This document shows, piece after piece, positions 54,377 to 63,911 of a stretch of DNA of 64,000 bases. Location of the stretch: assembly GCA_963545485.1 (NCBI GenBank), contig CAUUJG010000001.1:62001-126000 (forward strand). The letters run 5' to 3'. Numbering within the stretch: the first letter of the stretch is position 1; each line of letters starts with the position of its first letter. Origin of the DNA: CAUTUX01 sp963545485. GTDB taxonomy: Bacteria; Bacillota; Clostridia; Christensenellales; CAG-917. The position numbers and the translations under genes are program-made. The notes beneath the pieces are model-generated. The model did not search any database, was not told the origin of the DNA, and saw only the letters and a program-made list of their open reading frames with translations.

Positions 54377-55588
54377 ATGAAAAGAAAAGGTTTTTTGTTT
54401 TTAATTAGTTTGGTTTTAGTGAGCTGTTTAATGTTCGCATTTGCCGGTTGTGGTAAAAAGAACAATAAAACAGAGTTCAAAATAGGTGTTTTACATATCG
54501 GGCTTGAAGGAGAAGAAACAGGATACAGTGCTGCACATGAAAACGGTATCAAACAGATGATTAAGGAGACCGGGCTGAAAGATAGTCAGGTTGTAAGAAA
54601 GTGGAATATTTCAGATGGTGACGAGGCTAAAATTACAAAAACAATTGTTGATTTAATAGAGAATGAAAAATGTAAGGTTATTATCGGAACCAGTTTTGGA
54701 TATCAGAAGCCAATGGCTGAATTGGCAGCAAAATACAAAGATGTCATATTCTCTCATGGTACAGGGTATATGCATAATGACACAAACATGAATAATTATT
54801 TTGGTAGAATATATCAGGCAAGATATTTGTCAGGTATGATTGCCGGATTAAAAGCAAAAGAAATTGGTAACAATAAGTTGGGATATGTTTCAGCATATGG
54901 TAACAGCATAGCAGAAACAGTAAGTGGTTTTAATGCTTTCTATTTGGGAGCAAAAAGTGTAAATCCAGATGTAACAATGGATGTTAGCATAACTAATTCA
55001 TGGTTTGATCCTACTAAAGAAAAATCAAGTGCAGAAGCTTTGTTGAATGCTGGTGCAGGCATAATAGGACATCACTCTGACACAATATCTGTGTGTGATG
55101 CTGCTAATAAAGCTGGTAAATTTAGTATTGGATACAACACAGATATGAATAAAGTTGGTAAAGTGGGAGATAGCGTATTAACTTCAGTAATATGGCATTG
55201 GGGAGTATACTACACACAGTTAATTAAGGCTGTTCAAAACAATGATTTTAAGTCAATTGGTCAATATTATAAAGGATATAAAGAAGGATTAGTTGACATA
55301 ACAGCACTCTCAGATAAGGCACCAAAAAATGCAGATAAATATTTGAACTTAGTAAAAAATCTTCTTAAAGAAGGTACATGGGATGTATTCTCAGGAAAGA
55401 CATTAAAATTCACAGAAGTAGATGGAAATATAACAGTAGAACAAGTGGCTGAAGATATTAAAGGACGTTCTAGCAATGGAGAAGCACCTCGTACAGTAAT
55501 TAAAGCTGGAGAATCAGTTGCAGATGGTGTTATACAAGGATCAATGGATTATATTTTTGATGGTATAACTGGCGGATTTGATAAATAA
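54377..55588 (+). CDS. BMP-family nucleoside-binding lipoprotein of an ABC importer
   Basis: 403 residues. A signal peptide with lipobox (FAFAGC) is followed by a BMP/Med (PF02608) domain: FKIGVLHIG, GTSFGYQKPMAELAAKYKD, YFGRIYQARYLSGMIAGLKA, GYVSAYGNS and GIIGHHSDT. It is the outside substrate-binding protein of the importer encoded just downstream, most likely for purine nucleosides. TTGGAGG precedes the ATG. A strong hairpin after it probably keeps expression of the lipoprotein higher than that of the membrane parts. Confidence 0.93.
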   Translation: MKRKGFLFLISLVLVSCLMFAFAGCGKKNNKTEFKIGVLHIGLEGEETGYSAAHENGIKQMIKETGLKDSQVVRKWNISDGDEAKITKTIVDLIENEKCKVIIGTSFGYQKPMAELAAKYKDVIFSHGTGYMHNDTNMNNYFGRIYQARYLSGMIAGLKAKEIGNNKLGYVSAYGNSIAETVSGFNAFYLGAKSVNPDVTMDVSITNSWFDPTKEKSSAEALLNAGAGIIGHHSDTISVCDAANKAGKFSIGYNTDMNKVGKVGDSVLTSVIWHWGVYYTQLIKAVQNNDFKSIGQYYKGYKEGLVDITALSDKAPKNADKYLNLVKNLLKEGTWDVFSGKTLKFTEVDGNITVEQVAEDIKGRSSNGEAPRTVIKAGESVADGVIQGSMDYIFDGITGGFDK

Positions 55589-55606
55589 TAAAATTGATGC
55601 ACTATA

Positions 55607-55643
55607 CAAGATGCTCCTATTTTTGGGAGCATCTTGTTTTATT
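55607..55643 (+). terminator. Terminator/attenuator between binding protein and ABC ATPase
   Basis: An 11-bp perfect stem, CAAGATGCTCC (55607-55617) / GGAGCATCTTG (55626-55636), is followed by TTTTATTT. It lies inside a functional operon, so it should act as a partial terminator that lowers expression of the transporter genes relative to the binding protein. Confidence 0.85.
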
Positions 55644-55674
55644 TGAAAGTTAAATGATCATTAATTAATGGAAT

Positions 55675-57375
55675 ATGAGAGAAGAAGTAAGGTTTGAAAA
55701 TATCAGTAAAAAATTTGGCAACATATATGCCAATAGAAATATTAATATCACTTTAGAAAAAGGTGAAATTTTAGCCTTACTTGGTGAAAATGGAAGTGGA
55801 AAAACGACATTGATGAATATGCTTTGTGGTATATATATGCCGGATTCTGGGGAAATATTTATCAGAGGAGAAAGAGCAATAATTAATTCGCCACAAGATA
55901 GTAAAAGTTTAGGAATAGGAATGGTTCATCAGCATTTTAAGCTGGTGGAAAATTTTTCCGCAGCTGACAATATCCTAATAGGAGAAAAGAATAGCAGTGT
56001 AGATATTCGTAAAGAGTGGAACACATTAAATGAAAAGCGTAGATATAAAGACGAAAAGAAAGGACTATTTTATCTAAAGAAGTTTTTCATGAGAATAGGC
56101 TTGATTCTTAAATGGATTTTTAAGCCGCTTTTTGCAAGTATATTGACAAAAAAAAGATTCAAAAAAATAGAAAATAAAATTAAAGAATTTGGATTTGATC
56201 TTGATGTGAGGAAAAAAGTATCAGATATGTCTGTATCCGAGAAACAGGCACTGGAGATCATTAAAGTTTTATATTATGGAGCCGACATAATAGTGCTTGA
56301 TGAGCCTACAGCAGTACTCACAGTTCAGGAAATAGATAAACTATTTGCTGTATTAAAAAAGATGAAAGAGAAAGGTCATTCAATAATCATCATTACACAT
56401 AAATTAAACGAAATAAAAGAAATTAGTGATCGTGTTGCAATAATGCGGAAGGGAGAATATGTTGACACTGTAAAGACAGCAAATACAAGTATTCAGGAGC
56501 TCACAAATATGATGGTAGGTGAGCGTGTAGAATTAAAAATAGAAAGAAGTCCAATTACTCAAAGTTTACCATTACTAGAAATTAGAGAGCTTAAAGTAAT
56601 GAAAGATGACGGTTCTGTGGCGATTGATGATATGAGTTTCTATATTAGAGGCGGAGAGATTTTAGGTGTCGCAGGAATTTCCGGATGTGGTCAGAAAGAA
56701 CTTTGCGAAGCTATTGCAGGATTGAGAAAAATAAAAGGAGGGGTTATTTGTCATAAAGGGAAACCTTTGAATGGACTGTCTCCAAAGCAAATAATTCAAG
56801 AGGGAATAGCGATGAGCTTTATTCCAGAAGATAGACTTGGTATGGGACTGGCACCATCATTGGATATATCTGACAATGTTATTTTAAAAGATTACAACGA
56901 AAAGTGGTACAACCCCTTTATTGATAGAAAGAAGGCAAACAAGAGAGCGGAAGAGATAGTTGAAGAACTAAAAATAGTTACACCATCAATTCATACAGCG
57001 GTTAGAAAATTATCTGGGGGTAATGTCCAGAAAGTTCTTGTCGGTAGAGAAATACAGCAAGGACCGGATGTAATTGTTACAGCATATCCTGTTCGAGGTT
57101 TGGATATTAACAGCTCATATGCGATATACAATATTTTAAACAATGAAAAGGAAAGAGGCACAGGTATATTGTTTGTCGGCGAAGATTTAGATGTTCTTTT
57201 GGCATTGTGTGACAAAATAATGGTTATTTGTCATGGTAAGCTTATGGGAGTTGTTCATGCTGACAAAATCACAAAGGAAGAAGTGGGACTGATGATGACC
57301 GGATCTTTAGATTTGACTAAAGAGAAGGATAATAAAAAATATGGAATTGCAGAGGACAGCAGAATAGAATTATAA
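55675..57375 (+). CDS. nupA: Nucleoside ABC importer ATPase (two nucleotide-binding domains)
   Basis: 566 residues with tandem ATPase domains. The first has Walker A GENGSGKTT, MSVSEKQ signature and VLDEPTAVL. The second has a degenerate Walker A (GVAGISGCGQ) and a LSGGNVQK signature, with AYPVRGLD in place of the usual Walker B, as in this family. An insert of about 45 Lys-rich and hydrophobic residues (about 125-180, including KKFFMRIGLILKWIFK) makes it longer than the usual ~510 residues. It drives the two permeases downstream. No clear ribosome binding site is seen. The symbol is by family analogy. Confidence 0.9.
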   Translation: MREEVRFENISKKFGNIYANRNINITLEKGEILALLGENGSGKTTLMNMLCGIYMPDSGEIFIRGERAIINSPQDSKSLGIGMVHQHFKLVENFSAADNILIGEKNSSVDIRKEWNTLNEKRRYKDEKKGLFYLKKFFMRIGLILKWIFKPLFASILTKKRFKKIENKIKEFGFDLDVRKKVSDMSVSEKQALEIIKVLYYGADIIVLDEPTAVLTVQEIDKLFAVLKKMKEKGHSIIIITHKLNEIKEISDRVAIMRKGEYVDTVKTANTSIQELTNMMVGERVELKIERSPITQSLPLLEIRELKVMKDDGSVAIDDMSFYIRGGEILGVAGISGCGQKELCEAIAGLRKIKGGVICHKGKPLNGLSPKQIIQEGIAMSFIPEDRLGMGLAPSLDISDNVILKDYNEKWYNPFIDRKKANKRAEEIVEELKIVTPSIHTAVRKLSGGNVQKVLVGREIQQGPDVIVTAYPVRGLDINSSYAIYNILNNEKERGTGILFVGEDLDVLLALCDKIMVICHGKLMGVVHADKITKEEVGLMMTGSLDLTKEKDNKKYGIAEDSRIEL

Positions 57376-57377
57376 AA

Positions 57378-58760
57378 ATGAGAAAAATGGTGTTAAAAAC
57401 AAAATTATTTCATGTAGTTAAAAATGACAAGTTTAAACCTTGGCAAAAATTTTTGATATACATTGGGACAATTTTAGCTGCAGTGCTGATAGGTATCATG
57501 ATTTTGGCAAGCATGAAAGTTAATGTTGCCCAATATCTTGAAAAACTATTTTTGGGAGCATTTAAAAGAACAGTATTTAGAATAAGCTTGGCAGAAACAT
57601 TCGCATTTTTGCTTTTAGTATCTGTGGGTACCGCTTTTACTTTTAAAATGAAATTTTGGAACATAGGCGGAGAAGGACAAATAATTGTTGGTGCAATATT
57701 TGCAACAGTAATTGCTAACATTATAGGTGGTCGTCTTCCTCAAGGGTTATCAATGATTTTCATTTTATCAATAGGAGCAATTAGTGCGGGAATATTTGCA
57801 CTCTTTATGGGTCTTTTCAAAGTTAAGTTTGGGGCAAGCGAAACCTTATTAACTTTGATGTCCAATTATATAGCTTTATTTACTCTTAAGGCATTGAAGA
57901 AAAATTCTTTCTTTAATGTGCCTAATACAAGACCTCAGTTTAGACAGTTACCAGAGAATGGTTTTTTGCCTTCATTTAAAATAGAAAGTCTTGCAAATGG
58001 TAGATCATATGAAATGGATATTTTTATAATTATTTCTATATTGATGATTATATTCATGTTTATATATTTCAAATTTATGAAACAGGGATATGAAGTATCG
58101 GTCGTTGGAGATTCTGTTAATACTGCAAGATATGCAGGTATGAATGTAACGAAGATTATGTTGAGAACAATATTTGCATCTGGAGCAATAATAGGTCTTG
58201 CCGGTGCACTTCAGGTTACAGGTAATGCATCGGGGCATACACTTTCGGAAGAAATAACAGGCAATATGGGTTGGACAGCTATTATTGTAGTTTGGATAGC
58301 CAAGTTAAATCCTTTAGGTATTATTGGGATGGCATTTTTCATGTCAATAATTAATGTAGGGTTAAATCAGATTGGAAGCTTTAAAGAATTCGCAGATGTG
58401 CTCCAGGGGTTAATACTTTTCTTTATGCTTATTGCAGATTTTATAGTTAGTTATAAACTTATATTCAACGAGAGGTTTTCTAGATTTTTTAATTTTGGCA
58501 AGATACGCAAGGTAGAAAAACAAAAAGAAGAAGAAAGTAAAAAAGAAAAAATTAAACATGACGCAATTATTGTAAATTTTATATATTCTCTGAAAAGTGT
58601 AAAAAAAGATAAGAAAGCATTTAGCATATCAATGGAATGTGTTAAATCGAATAAAGAAAAAAAGAATTTTCTATACAGATCACTCGCAGTGCCGAAAGGA
58701 ATGTTTTCAAAATATATAGAAAATGGTGCTTATTATAAAAGTTTGAATGGAGAAATGTGA
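57378..58760 (+). CDS. nupB: Nucleoside ABC importer permease 1 with long C-terminal tail
   Basis: 460 residues, BPD_transp_2 type, with about eight to ten membrane helices (residues about 20-360), including GGEGQIIVGAIFATVIANI and the VGDSVNTARYAGM segment. The usual family length is about 350-360. Here about 95 residues rich in Lys and Glu follow (from about 370, KIRKVEKQKEEES onward) and would be cytoplasmic. It starts 2 bp after the ATPase gene and overlaps the next permease by GTGA. It forms the membrane channel with permease 2. Confidence 0.9.
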   Translation: MRKMVLKTKLFHVVKNDKFKPWQKFLIYIGTILAAVLIGIMILASMKVNVAQYLEKLFLGAFKRTVFRISLAETFAFLLLVSVGTAFTFKMKFWNIGGEGQIIVGAIFATVIANIIGGRLPQGLSMIFILSIGAISAGIFALFMGLFKVKFGASETLLTLMSNYIALFTLKALKKNSFFNVPNTRPQFRQLPENGFLPSFKIESLANGRSYEMDIFIIISILMIIFMFIYFKFMKQGYEVSVVGDSVNTARYAGMNVTKIMLRTIFASGAIIGLAGALQVTGNASGHTLSEEITGNMGWTAIIVVWIAKLNPLGIIGMAFFMSIINVGLNQIGSFKEFADVLQGLILFFMLIADFIVSYKLIFNERFSRFFNFGKIRKVEKQKEEESKKEKIKHDAIIVNFIYSLKSVKKDKKAFSISMECVKSNKEKKNFLYRSLAVPKGMFSKYIENGAYYKSLNGEM

Positions 58761-59743
58761 CAGTGGGAAATTCAATAGTATACTTTTTCTTCTATTCAAT
58801 TTTAATTGCAGCACCGTTGTTATTTGCTACTCTTGGCGAAATTCTTATGGAAAAAAATGGGAGTCTTAATTTAGGCGTAGAAGGCACAATGGCAATAGGT
58901 GCTATCTTTGGTTATTTGTTTGCATTTAGAACACAAAGCCTTTTTGTTGGATTATTGGCAGCATTTGTATTTGGCGGGTTGATGGGGTTACTGTATTCTT
59001 TATTAACTGTTACATTTAAAGCGAATCAGAATGTTACTGGTTTAGCTATCACTATATTTGGAGTTGCCTTACAACTCATGTTAGGAACGGCATTTAGGTT
59101 ACCTCAAATTGAATTAGGTAGCAAACTGTCAAAACTTATAGCAAGTAAGCCATTTGGTCATCTTGCACAGATCCCATATTTAGGAAATATTTTCTTTAAA
59201 CATTCTGCACTTGTATATTTAGCTGGGGCACTTGCTATATTTTTAGGAATATTTATTAAGCACACAAAGAGTGGAGCAAAGCTCAGAGCAGTTGGAGAAA
59301 ATCCTGCGGCAGCGGATGCTGTGGGAATTGATGTTGATAGGACGAGATATGTATATACAATGATAGGATCTGGGATTGCTGGTATTGGAGGACTTTGTAT
59401 AGTTCTAACAATTCATAATGGAGCATGGAATACATTGTGGATTAATGGATATGGATGGATTGCCGTGGCACTGGTTATTTTCTCAAACTGGTCACCATTC
59501 AGAGCAATATTTGCATCTTTATTGTTTGGGATGTTGCTTACATTGTCGGTACATAAATCAGTATTGGCGGCAGCTTACCCAAAGACATTAGGATTTCTTT
59601 CAAATGAGTCAATATCAGAAGTGTATGAAATGCTACCATTTATTTTGACAGCTGTAATAATTGTTTTAAGTTCGTTGGGGAAGAAAAAAAGAAATCAGGC
59701 ACCTGCTTCGCTAGGGCTTAATTATTTTAGAGAAGACAGATAG
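58757..59743 (+). CDS. nupC: Nucleoside ABC importer permease 2
   Basis: 328 residues, the standard length. BPD_transp_2 permease with LGVEGTMAIGAIFGY near the N-terminus and GENPAAADAVGIDVDRTRY. The start is GTG at 58757, 4 bp overlapping the stop of permease 1. With permease 1 it forms the channel for substrate delivered by the BMP lipoprotein. It is the last gene of the purine operon; tRNA-Arg follows on the same strand. Confidence 0.92.
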   Translation: MTVGNSIVYFFFYSILIAAPLLFATLGEILMEKNGSLNLGVEGTMAIGAIFGYLFAFRTQSLFVGLLAAFVFGGLMGLLYSLLTVTFKANQNVTGLAITIFGVALQLMLGTAFRLPQIELGSKLSKLIASKPFGHLAQIPYLGNIFFKHSALVYLAGALAIFLGIFIKHTKSGAKLRAVGENPAAADAVGIDVDRTRYVYTMIGSGIAGIGGLCIVLTIHNGAWNTLWINGYGWIAVALVIFSNWSPFRAIFASLLFGMLLTLSVHKSVLAAAYPKTLGFLSNESISEVYEMLPFILTAVIIVLSSLGKKKRNQAPASLGLNYFREDR

Positions 59744-59815
59744 CAAAATTGACAACTGCAAGACATCACAATATAATTTGTTTGTTGAGATTACTGTAAT
59801 ATTTAAAGAGAATAT

Positions 59816-59892
59816 GCACTCATAGCTCAGCTGGATAGAGCGTTGCGCTACGGACGCAAAGGTCTGCGGTTCGAATCCGTATGGGTGTGCCA
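59816..59892 (+). tRNA. tRNA-Arg (anticodon ACG)
   Basis: Plus-strand cloverleaf. The acceptor GCACTCA pairs with TGGGTGT (with a G-U closing pair), the anticodon loop CTACGGA contains ACG, the T-arm has GTTCGAAT, and CCA is encoded at 59890-59892. Confidence 0.93.
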
Positions 59893-59918
59893 AAGGTCGT
59901 GAGACCTTTTATTTTATT
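59892..59918 (+). terminator. Terminator of tRNA-Arg
   Basis: AAAGGTC (59892-59898), loop GTGA and GACCTTT (59903-59909), followed by TTATTTTATT. The stem begins in the last base of the CCA end. Confidence 0.85.
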
Positions 59919-60087
59919 CAAAAATCACAAAACAACGGATTAGAATATCTATAAAACATAAAAGATGACAAAAATGAATTTATAAATAACGAATTTAAAA
60001 ATATTTTAATTTGTAGTTTTTTATATTTTTGTTAAACTAAAGATGTCATGAGGTGTATTATATACATATCTTAAATAAGAGGTATTA

Positions 60088-60624
60088 ATGAATATTTGGC
60101 ACGATGTAGACAGCAAACGTATAAGTCCAACGGATTTTTTAGCTGTTGTAGAAATATCAAAAGGAACAAAAAATAAGTATGAATTGGATAAGGAAACAGG
60201 AATATTAAAATTAGATAGGGTTTTATATACATCTACACATTATCCAACAAATTATGGGTTTATACCAAGGACACTTTCAGAAGATCAAGATCCACTTGAT
60301 GTTTTGGTTTTGTGTACTGAGCCGATAGTTCCATTAGCAATAGTTCAGTGTTATCCGATAGGAGTAATGCTGATGCAGGATGGTGGTGAAATGGACTATA
60401 AAATTATAGCAATACCATTTAAAGACCCTACGTGGAATATTTATCATGATATAAGCGAACTTCCACCTCATATAATGGATGAAATTTCACATTTCTTTAA
60501 AGTATATAAACAGCTTGAGGGTAAAAAGACCACTGTTTTCCAAGTTAAGAACAGAGCATTCTCTGAGTTGATTATAAAAGACAATATGGAAGCATATGAT
60601 AAAATGTTCGGGAATAAAAAATGA
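60088..60624 (+). CDS. ppa: Inorganic pyrophosphatase (family I)
   Basis: 178 residues. It cleaves pyrophosphate to two phosphates with Mg2+, pulling biosynthetic reactions forward. The family I active site is clear: YPTNYGFIP, DQDPLDVLVL and DGGEMDYKIIAIPFKDP. It is cytoplasmic. An AAGAGGT ribosome binding site lies before the ATG. Its stop overlaps the DegV start by ATGA, so the two are one operon. Confidence 0.94.
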   Translation: MNIWHDVDSKRISPTDFLAVVEISKGTKNKYELDKETGILKLDRVLYTSTHYPTNYGFIPRTLSEDQDPLDVLVLCTEPIVPLAIVQCYPIGVMLMQDGGEMDYKIIAIPFKDPTWNIYHDISELPPHIMDEISHFFKVYKQLEGKKTTVFQVKNRAFSELIIKDNMEAYDKMFGNKK

Positions 60625-61484
60625 GTACAGTTATAGTAAGTGAAAATACGGCAGATCTGTTTGATGGTTATTATAATGAACATAAAAATGTATTAGTACC
60701 GTTATCTTTTTCTATAGGAGATAAAGTGTATCTAAAAGAAGAAGACATTACTTTATTTGATTTTTATGAAAAATTAAAATCAGGAGTTAGGGTCAAAACA
60801 TCTCAAGTTAGCATGGGTGAAGTGAGAGACGTATTTACAAAATTATTAAGTGAGAATAATGATGTAATATATATCGCATTTTCATCTGGTATGTCAGGTG
60901 GATGTGCAAATATAAAAACTCTTGCAGAGGAATTGAAAAAAACATATTCAAAGAATAAGCTTACAGTAATCGATTCGCTATCTGGTGGTGGTGGTCAAGG
61001 ATTACTTTTATATTATGCAAATAAAATGAATGATGAGGGCAAGTCATATGATGAAATAGTTGAATGGCTTGAAACTAACAAACATAGAGTTCATCATACA
61101 TTTATAGTTGATGACTTAACAAACATTAAGAATAGTGGTCGAATAAGTGCGGTGACGGCATTTATTGGAAGTGTATTACACATTAAACCAGTAATGACTA
61201 TTGATGATAATGGACATGTGGCAATAATTGCAAAATCGCTTGGCAGGAAAAAAGCTATTCTAGAAATGATAAAAATATTTGAAAAAAATTATATTCCAGA
61301 AGATAATGATTTTATTCTTATAGGGCATACAAACGAAATTGCAGAAGCTGAAAATTTAGCCAATACCATAAAAGATAAAACAAATAATGTGCCTATTAAA
61401 TTTGGTTACATAGATAAACTTGTATCAGCAAATGCAGGGTACAATGCATTGGCTATATATTATATTGGTAAGAATAGAGAGTAA
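60621..61484 (+). CDS. DegV family fatty-acid-binding protein
   Basis: 287 residues. DegV proteins (FakB-like) bind a fatty acid and can present it to a kinase for phospholipid synthesis. Visible features are VIVSENTADL at the N-terminus, VKTSQVSMGEV, FSSGMSGGCANI and IDSLSGGGGQGLLL, then a C-terminal IGHTNE...FGYIDKLVSANAG segment. It is cytoplasmic. Some DegV homologues have other ligands, so the substrate is not certain. It overlaps ppa by 4 bp and ends 1 bp before the convergent serA. Confidence 0.9.
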   Translation: MSTVIVSENTADLFDGYYNEHKNVLVPLSFSIGDKVYLKEEDITLFDFYEKLKSGVRVKTSQVSMGEVRDVFTKLLSENNDVIYIAFSSGMSGGCANIKTLAEELKKTYSKNKLTVIDSLSGGGGQGLLLYYANKMNDEGKSYDEIVEWLETNKHRVHHTFIVDDLTNIKNSGRISAVTAFIGSVLHIKPVMTIDDNGHVAIIAKSLGRKKAILEMIKIFEKNYIPEDNDFILIGHTNEIAEAENLANTIKDKTNNVPIKFGYIDKLVSANAGYNALAIYYIGKNRE

Positions 61485-61485
61485 T

Positions 61486-62595
61486 TTATCTTATTTCTCT
61501 AACAAAGATAATACCATTTAATGCTTTAAGTGCCGTTGTATCAATCTTGTTATCATCATCTATAATTGCATAAGTAAATCCGTTTCGTGAAGCAGTTTTA
61601 ATTGTTGAACTTGATGTAATATCAGCGTTATCTTTTGTTAATACACAAATTCTGTGTTTTCCGGTTTTCTCTTTTACAAGATTTGGTAAGTTTACAGAAT
61701 TTTTAATATTTCCATTTTCAATATAATCAACGAGCTCTTCGGCTGCCATTACAGCACAGTTGTCTTCGGCTTCTTCAGTAGAGGCTCCAAGATGCGGTAT
61801 TAAAATAACATTTTCTTTATTAACTAGATCAAACATTGGAAAGTCAGTTACATATTTAGATATTATTCCCTTATCTATGGCAGCTAACATGTCATTGTTA
61901 TTGACCAATTCTCCTCTTGCTGCATTTATAAGAATAGTATTTTTTTTGAAGTTTTTTATTAATTTTTCATTTATGAAATTCTTTGTACTGTCCATATAAG
62001 GAATGTGAACGGTGATGAAGTCACAATCTCTTACACATTTAGCAGGATCATCAATAATTTCAGCAAATGACAACTCTTCTTTTGTTGCATCAGAAATAAA
62101 TGGATCATAACCTTTTACTTTTAGTCCTAATGCATTAAATAATTTAGCTACCTTTTTTCCTATAGCTCCCAATCCGAGTATACATATGGTTTTGCCGGCA
62201 ATTTCATGTCCTGCAAAAGCTCCCTTGCCTTTTTCAACATCTTTAGTAATTGTTTCATTTTGCAATTGTGATGCCCATATTGAACCCGCAAATAAATTCC
62301 TTGTTGCATCAAGAACTAAGGCAACAACTAATTCTGCAACCGCATTGGCATTTGCTCCAGGTGTATTAAAAACGCATACTCCTTTTTCGGCATATTCAGT
62401 AATAGGAATGTTGTTTACACCAGCACCAGCTCTAGCTACGGCTAACACTGATGAAGGAAGAGTATAGTCATGCATATTGAAACTTCTTAGCATAATTCCA
62501 ATAGGAGATGCACTTTCAGATTTGATTGAATAATTTTTTAAGCTGGCATCTGCAACTTGTGAAATTTTATTTAATTGTAATATTTCCGCTTTCAT
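61486..62595 (-). CDS. serA: D-3-phosphoglycerate dehydrogenase
   Basis: 369 residues. It oxidises 3-phosphoglycerate in the first step of serine synthesis. The NAD-binding motif is GLGAIGKKVAKLFNALG, with RGELVN and HLGASTEEAEDN further on. The C-terminus is a short ACT-like tail (HRICVLTKD...), shorter than the regulatory domains of the long form. Its ATG overlaps the serC stop by one base, so it is translated together with serC. Confidence 0.94.
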   Translation of the reverse strand: MKAEILQLNKISQVADASLKNYSIKSESASPIGIMLRSFNMHDYTLPSSVLAVARAGAGVNNIPITEYAEKGVCVFNTPGANANAVAELVVALVLDATRNLFAGSIWASQLQNETITKDVEKGKGAFAGHEIAGKTICILGLGAIGKKVAKLFNALGLKVKGYDPFISDATKEELSFAEIIDDPAKCVRDCDFITVHIPYMDSTKNFINEKLIKNFKKNTILINAARGELVNNNDMLAAIDKGIISKYVTDFPMFDLVNKENVILIPHLGASTEEAEDNCAVMAAEELVDYIENGNIKNSVNLPNLVKEKTGKHRICVLTKDNADITSSSTIKTASRNGFTYAIIDDDNKIDTTALKALNGIIFVREIR

Positions 62596-63671
62596 TATTT
62601 ATTCTCCATTTCAAACTTCTTCATGAAGTCAACGAGTTTTTTTACGCCTTCATATGGCATTGCATTATAGATAGATGCACGCATACCACCAACAAGCTTA
62701 TGCCCCTTTAAGGAAATCAAACCGTTTTCAGTCGCTTCTTTCACAAATTTTGCATCCATGTCCTTATTCGCCGTTACAAATGGAACATTCATTTTTGATC
62801 TAAATGGCTTTTCAACATTGTTTGTGTAGAAGTTAGAGTTGTCAATGAAGTCATACAGAAGTTTAGCCTTTTTTTTGTTAATTTTTTCAATTTCTTCAAC
62901 GCCACCCAAAGATTTAAGGTATCTTAAATTAAGCATCATCATATATATAGACCAGCATGGAGGAGTGTTGTACATACTGTTTGTATTGATTTGAGTTTGA
63001 TATTTAAGCATTGTAGGACAAATAGGAAGTTCCTTGCCAAGCAAACTTTTCTTTACAATAACAATAGTTACTCCAGCAGGTGCTAGATTTTTCTGAGCTC
63101 CAGCATAAATAAGTCCATAATTATTTACATCAATAACTTCACTCATTATGCATGAGGACATGTCAGAAACAATAGGTAAATCAGTATTTGGTAACTTATT
63201 ATATTTTAGTCCAAATATTGTGTTGTTTTCTGTGATGTGCAGATAAGATGAATCTTTATCAAAGTCAGATTTCAATGTTTTAGGAATATATGTAAAGTTC
63301 TTATCTTCTGATGTCGCCACTAATTGTGTGGCACCATATTTTTGTGCTTCAATATAGGCTTTCTTTGAAAAGTTGCCGGTAACGATATAACTTGCTTTCC
63401 CAGTATGCATAAGGTTCAACGGTACAGCTTCAAATTGAGTAGATGCACCACCTTGAACAAGAGCAATATCATACTCGTCAGATATATTCATTAGTTCTCT
63501 GATTAATGAAATAGCTTCATTTTGAATGTCATCGTACCATTTGCTTCTATGGCTCATTTCCATAACACTCAAACCAGCTCCTTGATAGTCAAGCAAGTTC
63601 TTTTGAGCTTCTTCTAAAACTGCTAAAGGTAATACGCTTGGACCTGCTGAAAAGTTGTAAACTCTAGACAT
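62595..63671 (-). CDS. serC: Phosphoserine aminotransferase
   Basis: 358 residues. A PLP enzyme that converts 3-phosphohydroxypyruvate to phosphoserine, the second step after SerA. The N-terminus is VYNFSAGPSVLPLAVLE. The PLP lysine lies in YAGAQKNLAPAG. An AAGGAGG ribosome binding site precedes the ATG. It is the first gene of the serCA operon. It is cytoplasmic. Confidence 0.95.
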   Translation of the reverse strand: MSRVYNFSAGPSVLPLAVLEEAQKNLLDYQGAGLSVMEMSHRSKWYDDIQNEAISLIRELMNISDEYDIALVQGGASTQFEAVPLNLMHTGKASYIVTGNFSKKAYIEAQKYGATQLVATSEDKNFTYIPKTLKSDFDKDSSYLHITENNTIFGLKYNKLPNTDLPIVSDMSSCIMSEVIDVNNYGLIYAGAQKNLAPAGVTIVIVKKSLLGKELPICPTMLKYQTQINTNSMYNTPPCWSIYMMMLNLRYLKSLGGVEEIEKINKKKAKLLYDFIDNSNFYTNNVEKPFRSKMNVPFVTANKDMDAKFVKEATENGLISLKGHKLVGGMRASIYNAMPYEGVKKLVDFMKKFEMENK

Positions 63672-63810
63672 TTTTCAATCCTCCTTTGAATCACAAATGC
63701 TAGATAAAAGTATATAGCTTGCTACATATGATGTAAAGATAACGCAGGTTGAAAAAGCAACACTAGAAATAGAAGCATTTAAAAATATGTAGAATGCAAC
63801 CTGTCTCAGC

Positions 63811-63890
63811 CAGTGAAAACTTTTCCACTTAACCAAAAAACATTTCAGTGGTACTGAAAACTTTTATTGATTTCAATAAAACATTTCAGT
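63811..63890 (+). repeat. Two tandem 41-bp palindromic repeats upstream of a third AAA+ ATPase
   Basis: TGAAAACTTTT occurs at 63814 and 63855 and CATTTCAGT at 63841 and 63882, both exactly 41 bp apart. Unit 2 (63853-63890) is a near-perfect 38-bp palindrome with a two-base mismatch in each arm (ACTGAAA..TTTTATTGA / TCAATAAAA..TTTCAGT). Unit 1 keeps the outer arms but has lost the inner pairing. The array ends 21 bp before the ATG at 63912. Confidence 0.8.
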
Positions 63891-63911
63891 ATTATTAAAA
63901 AGAGGTTATTT

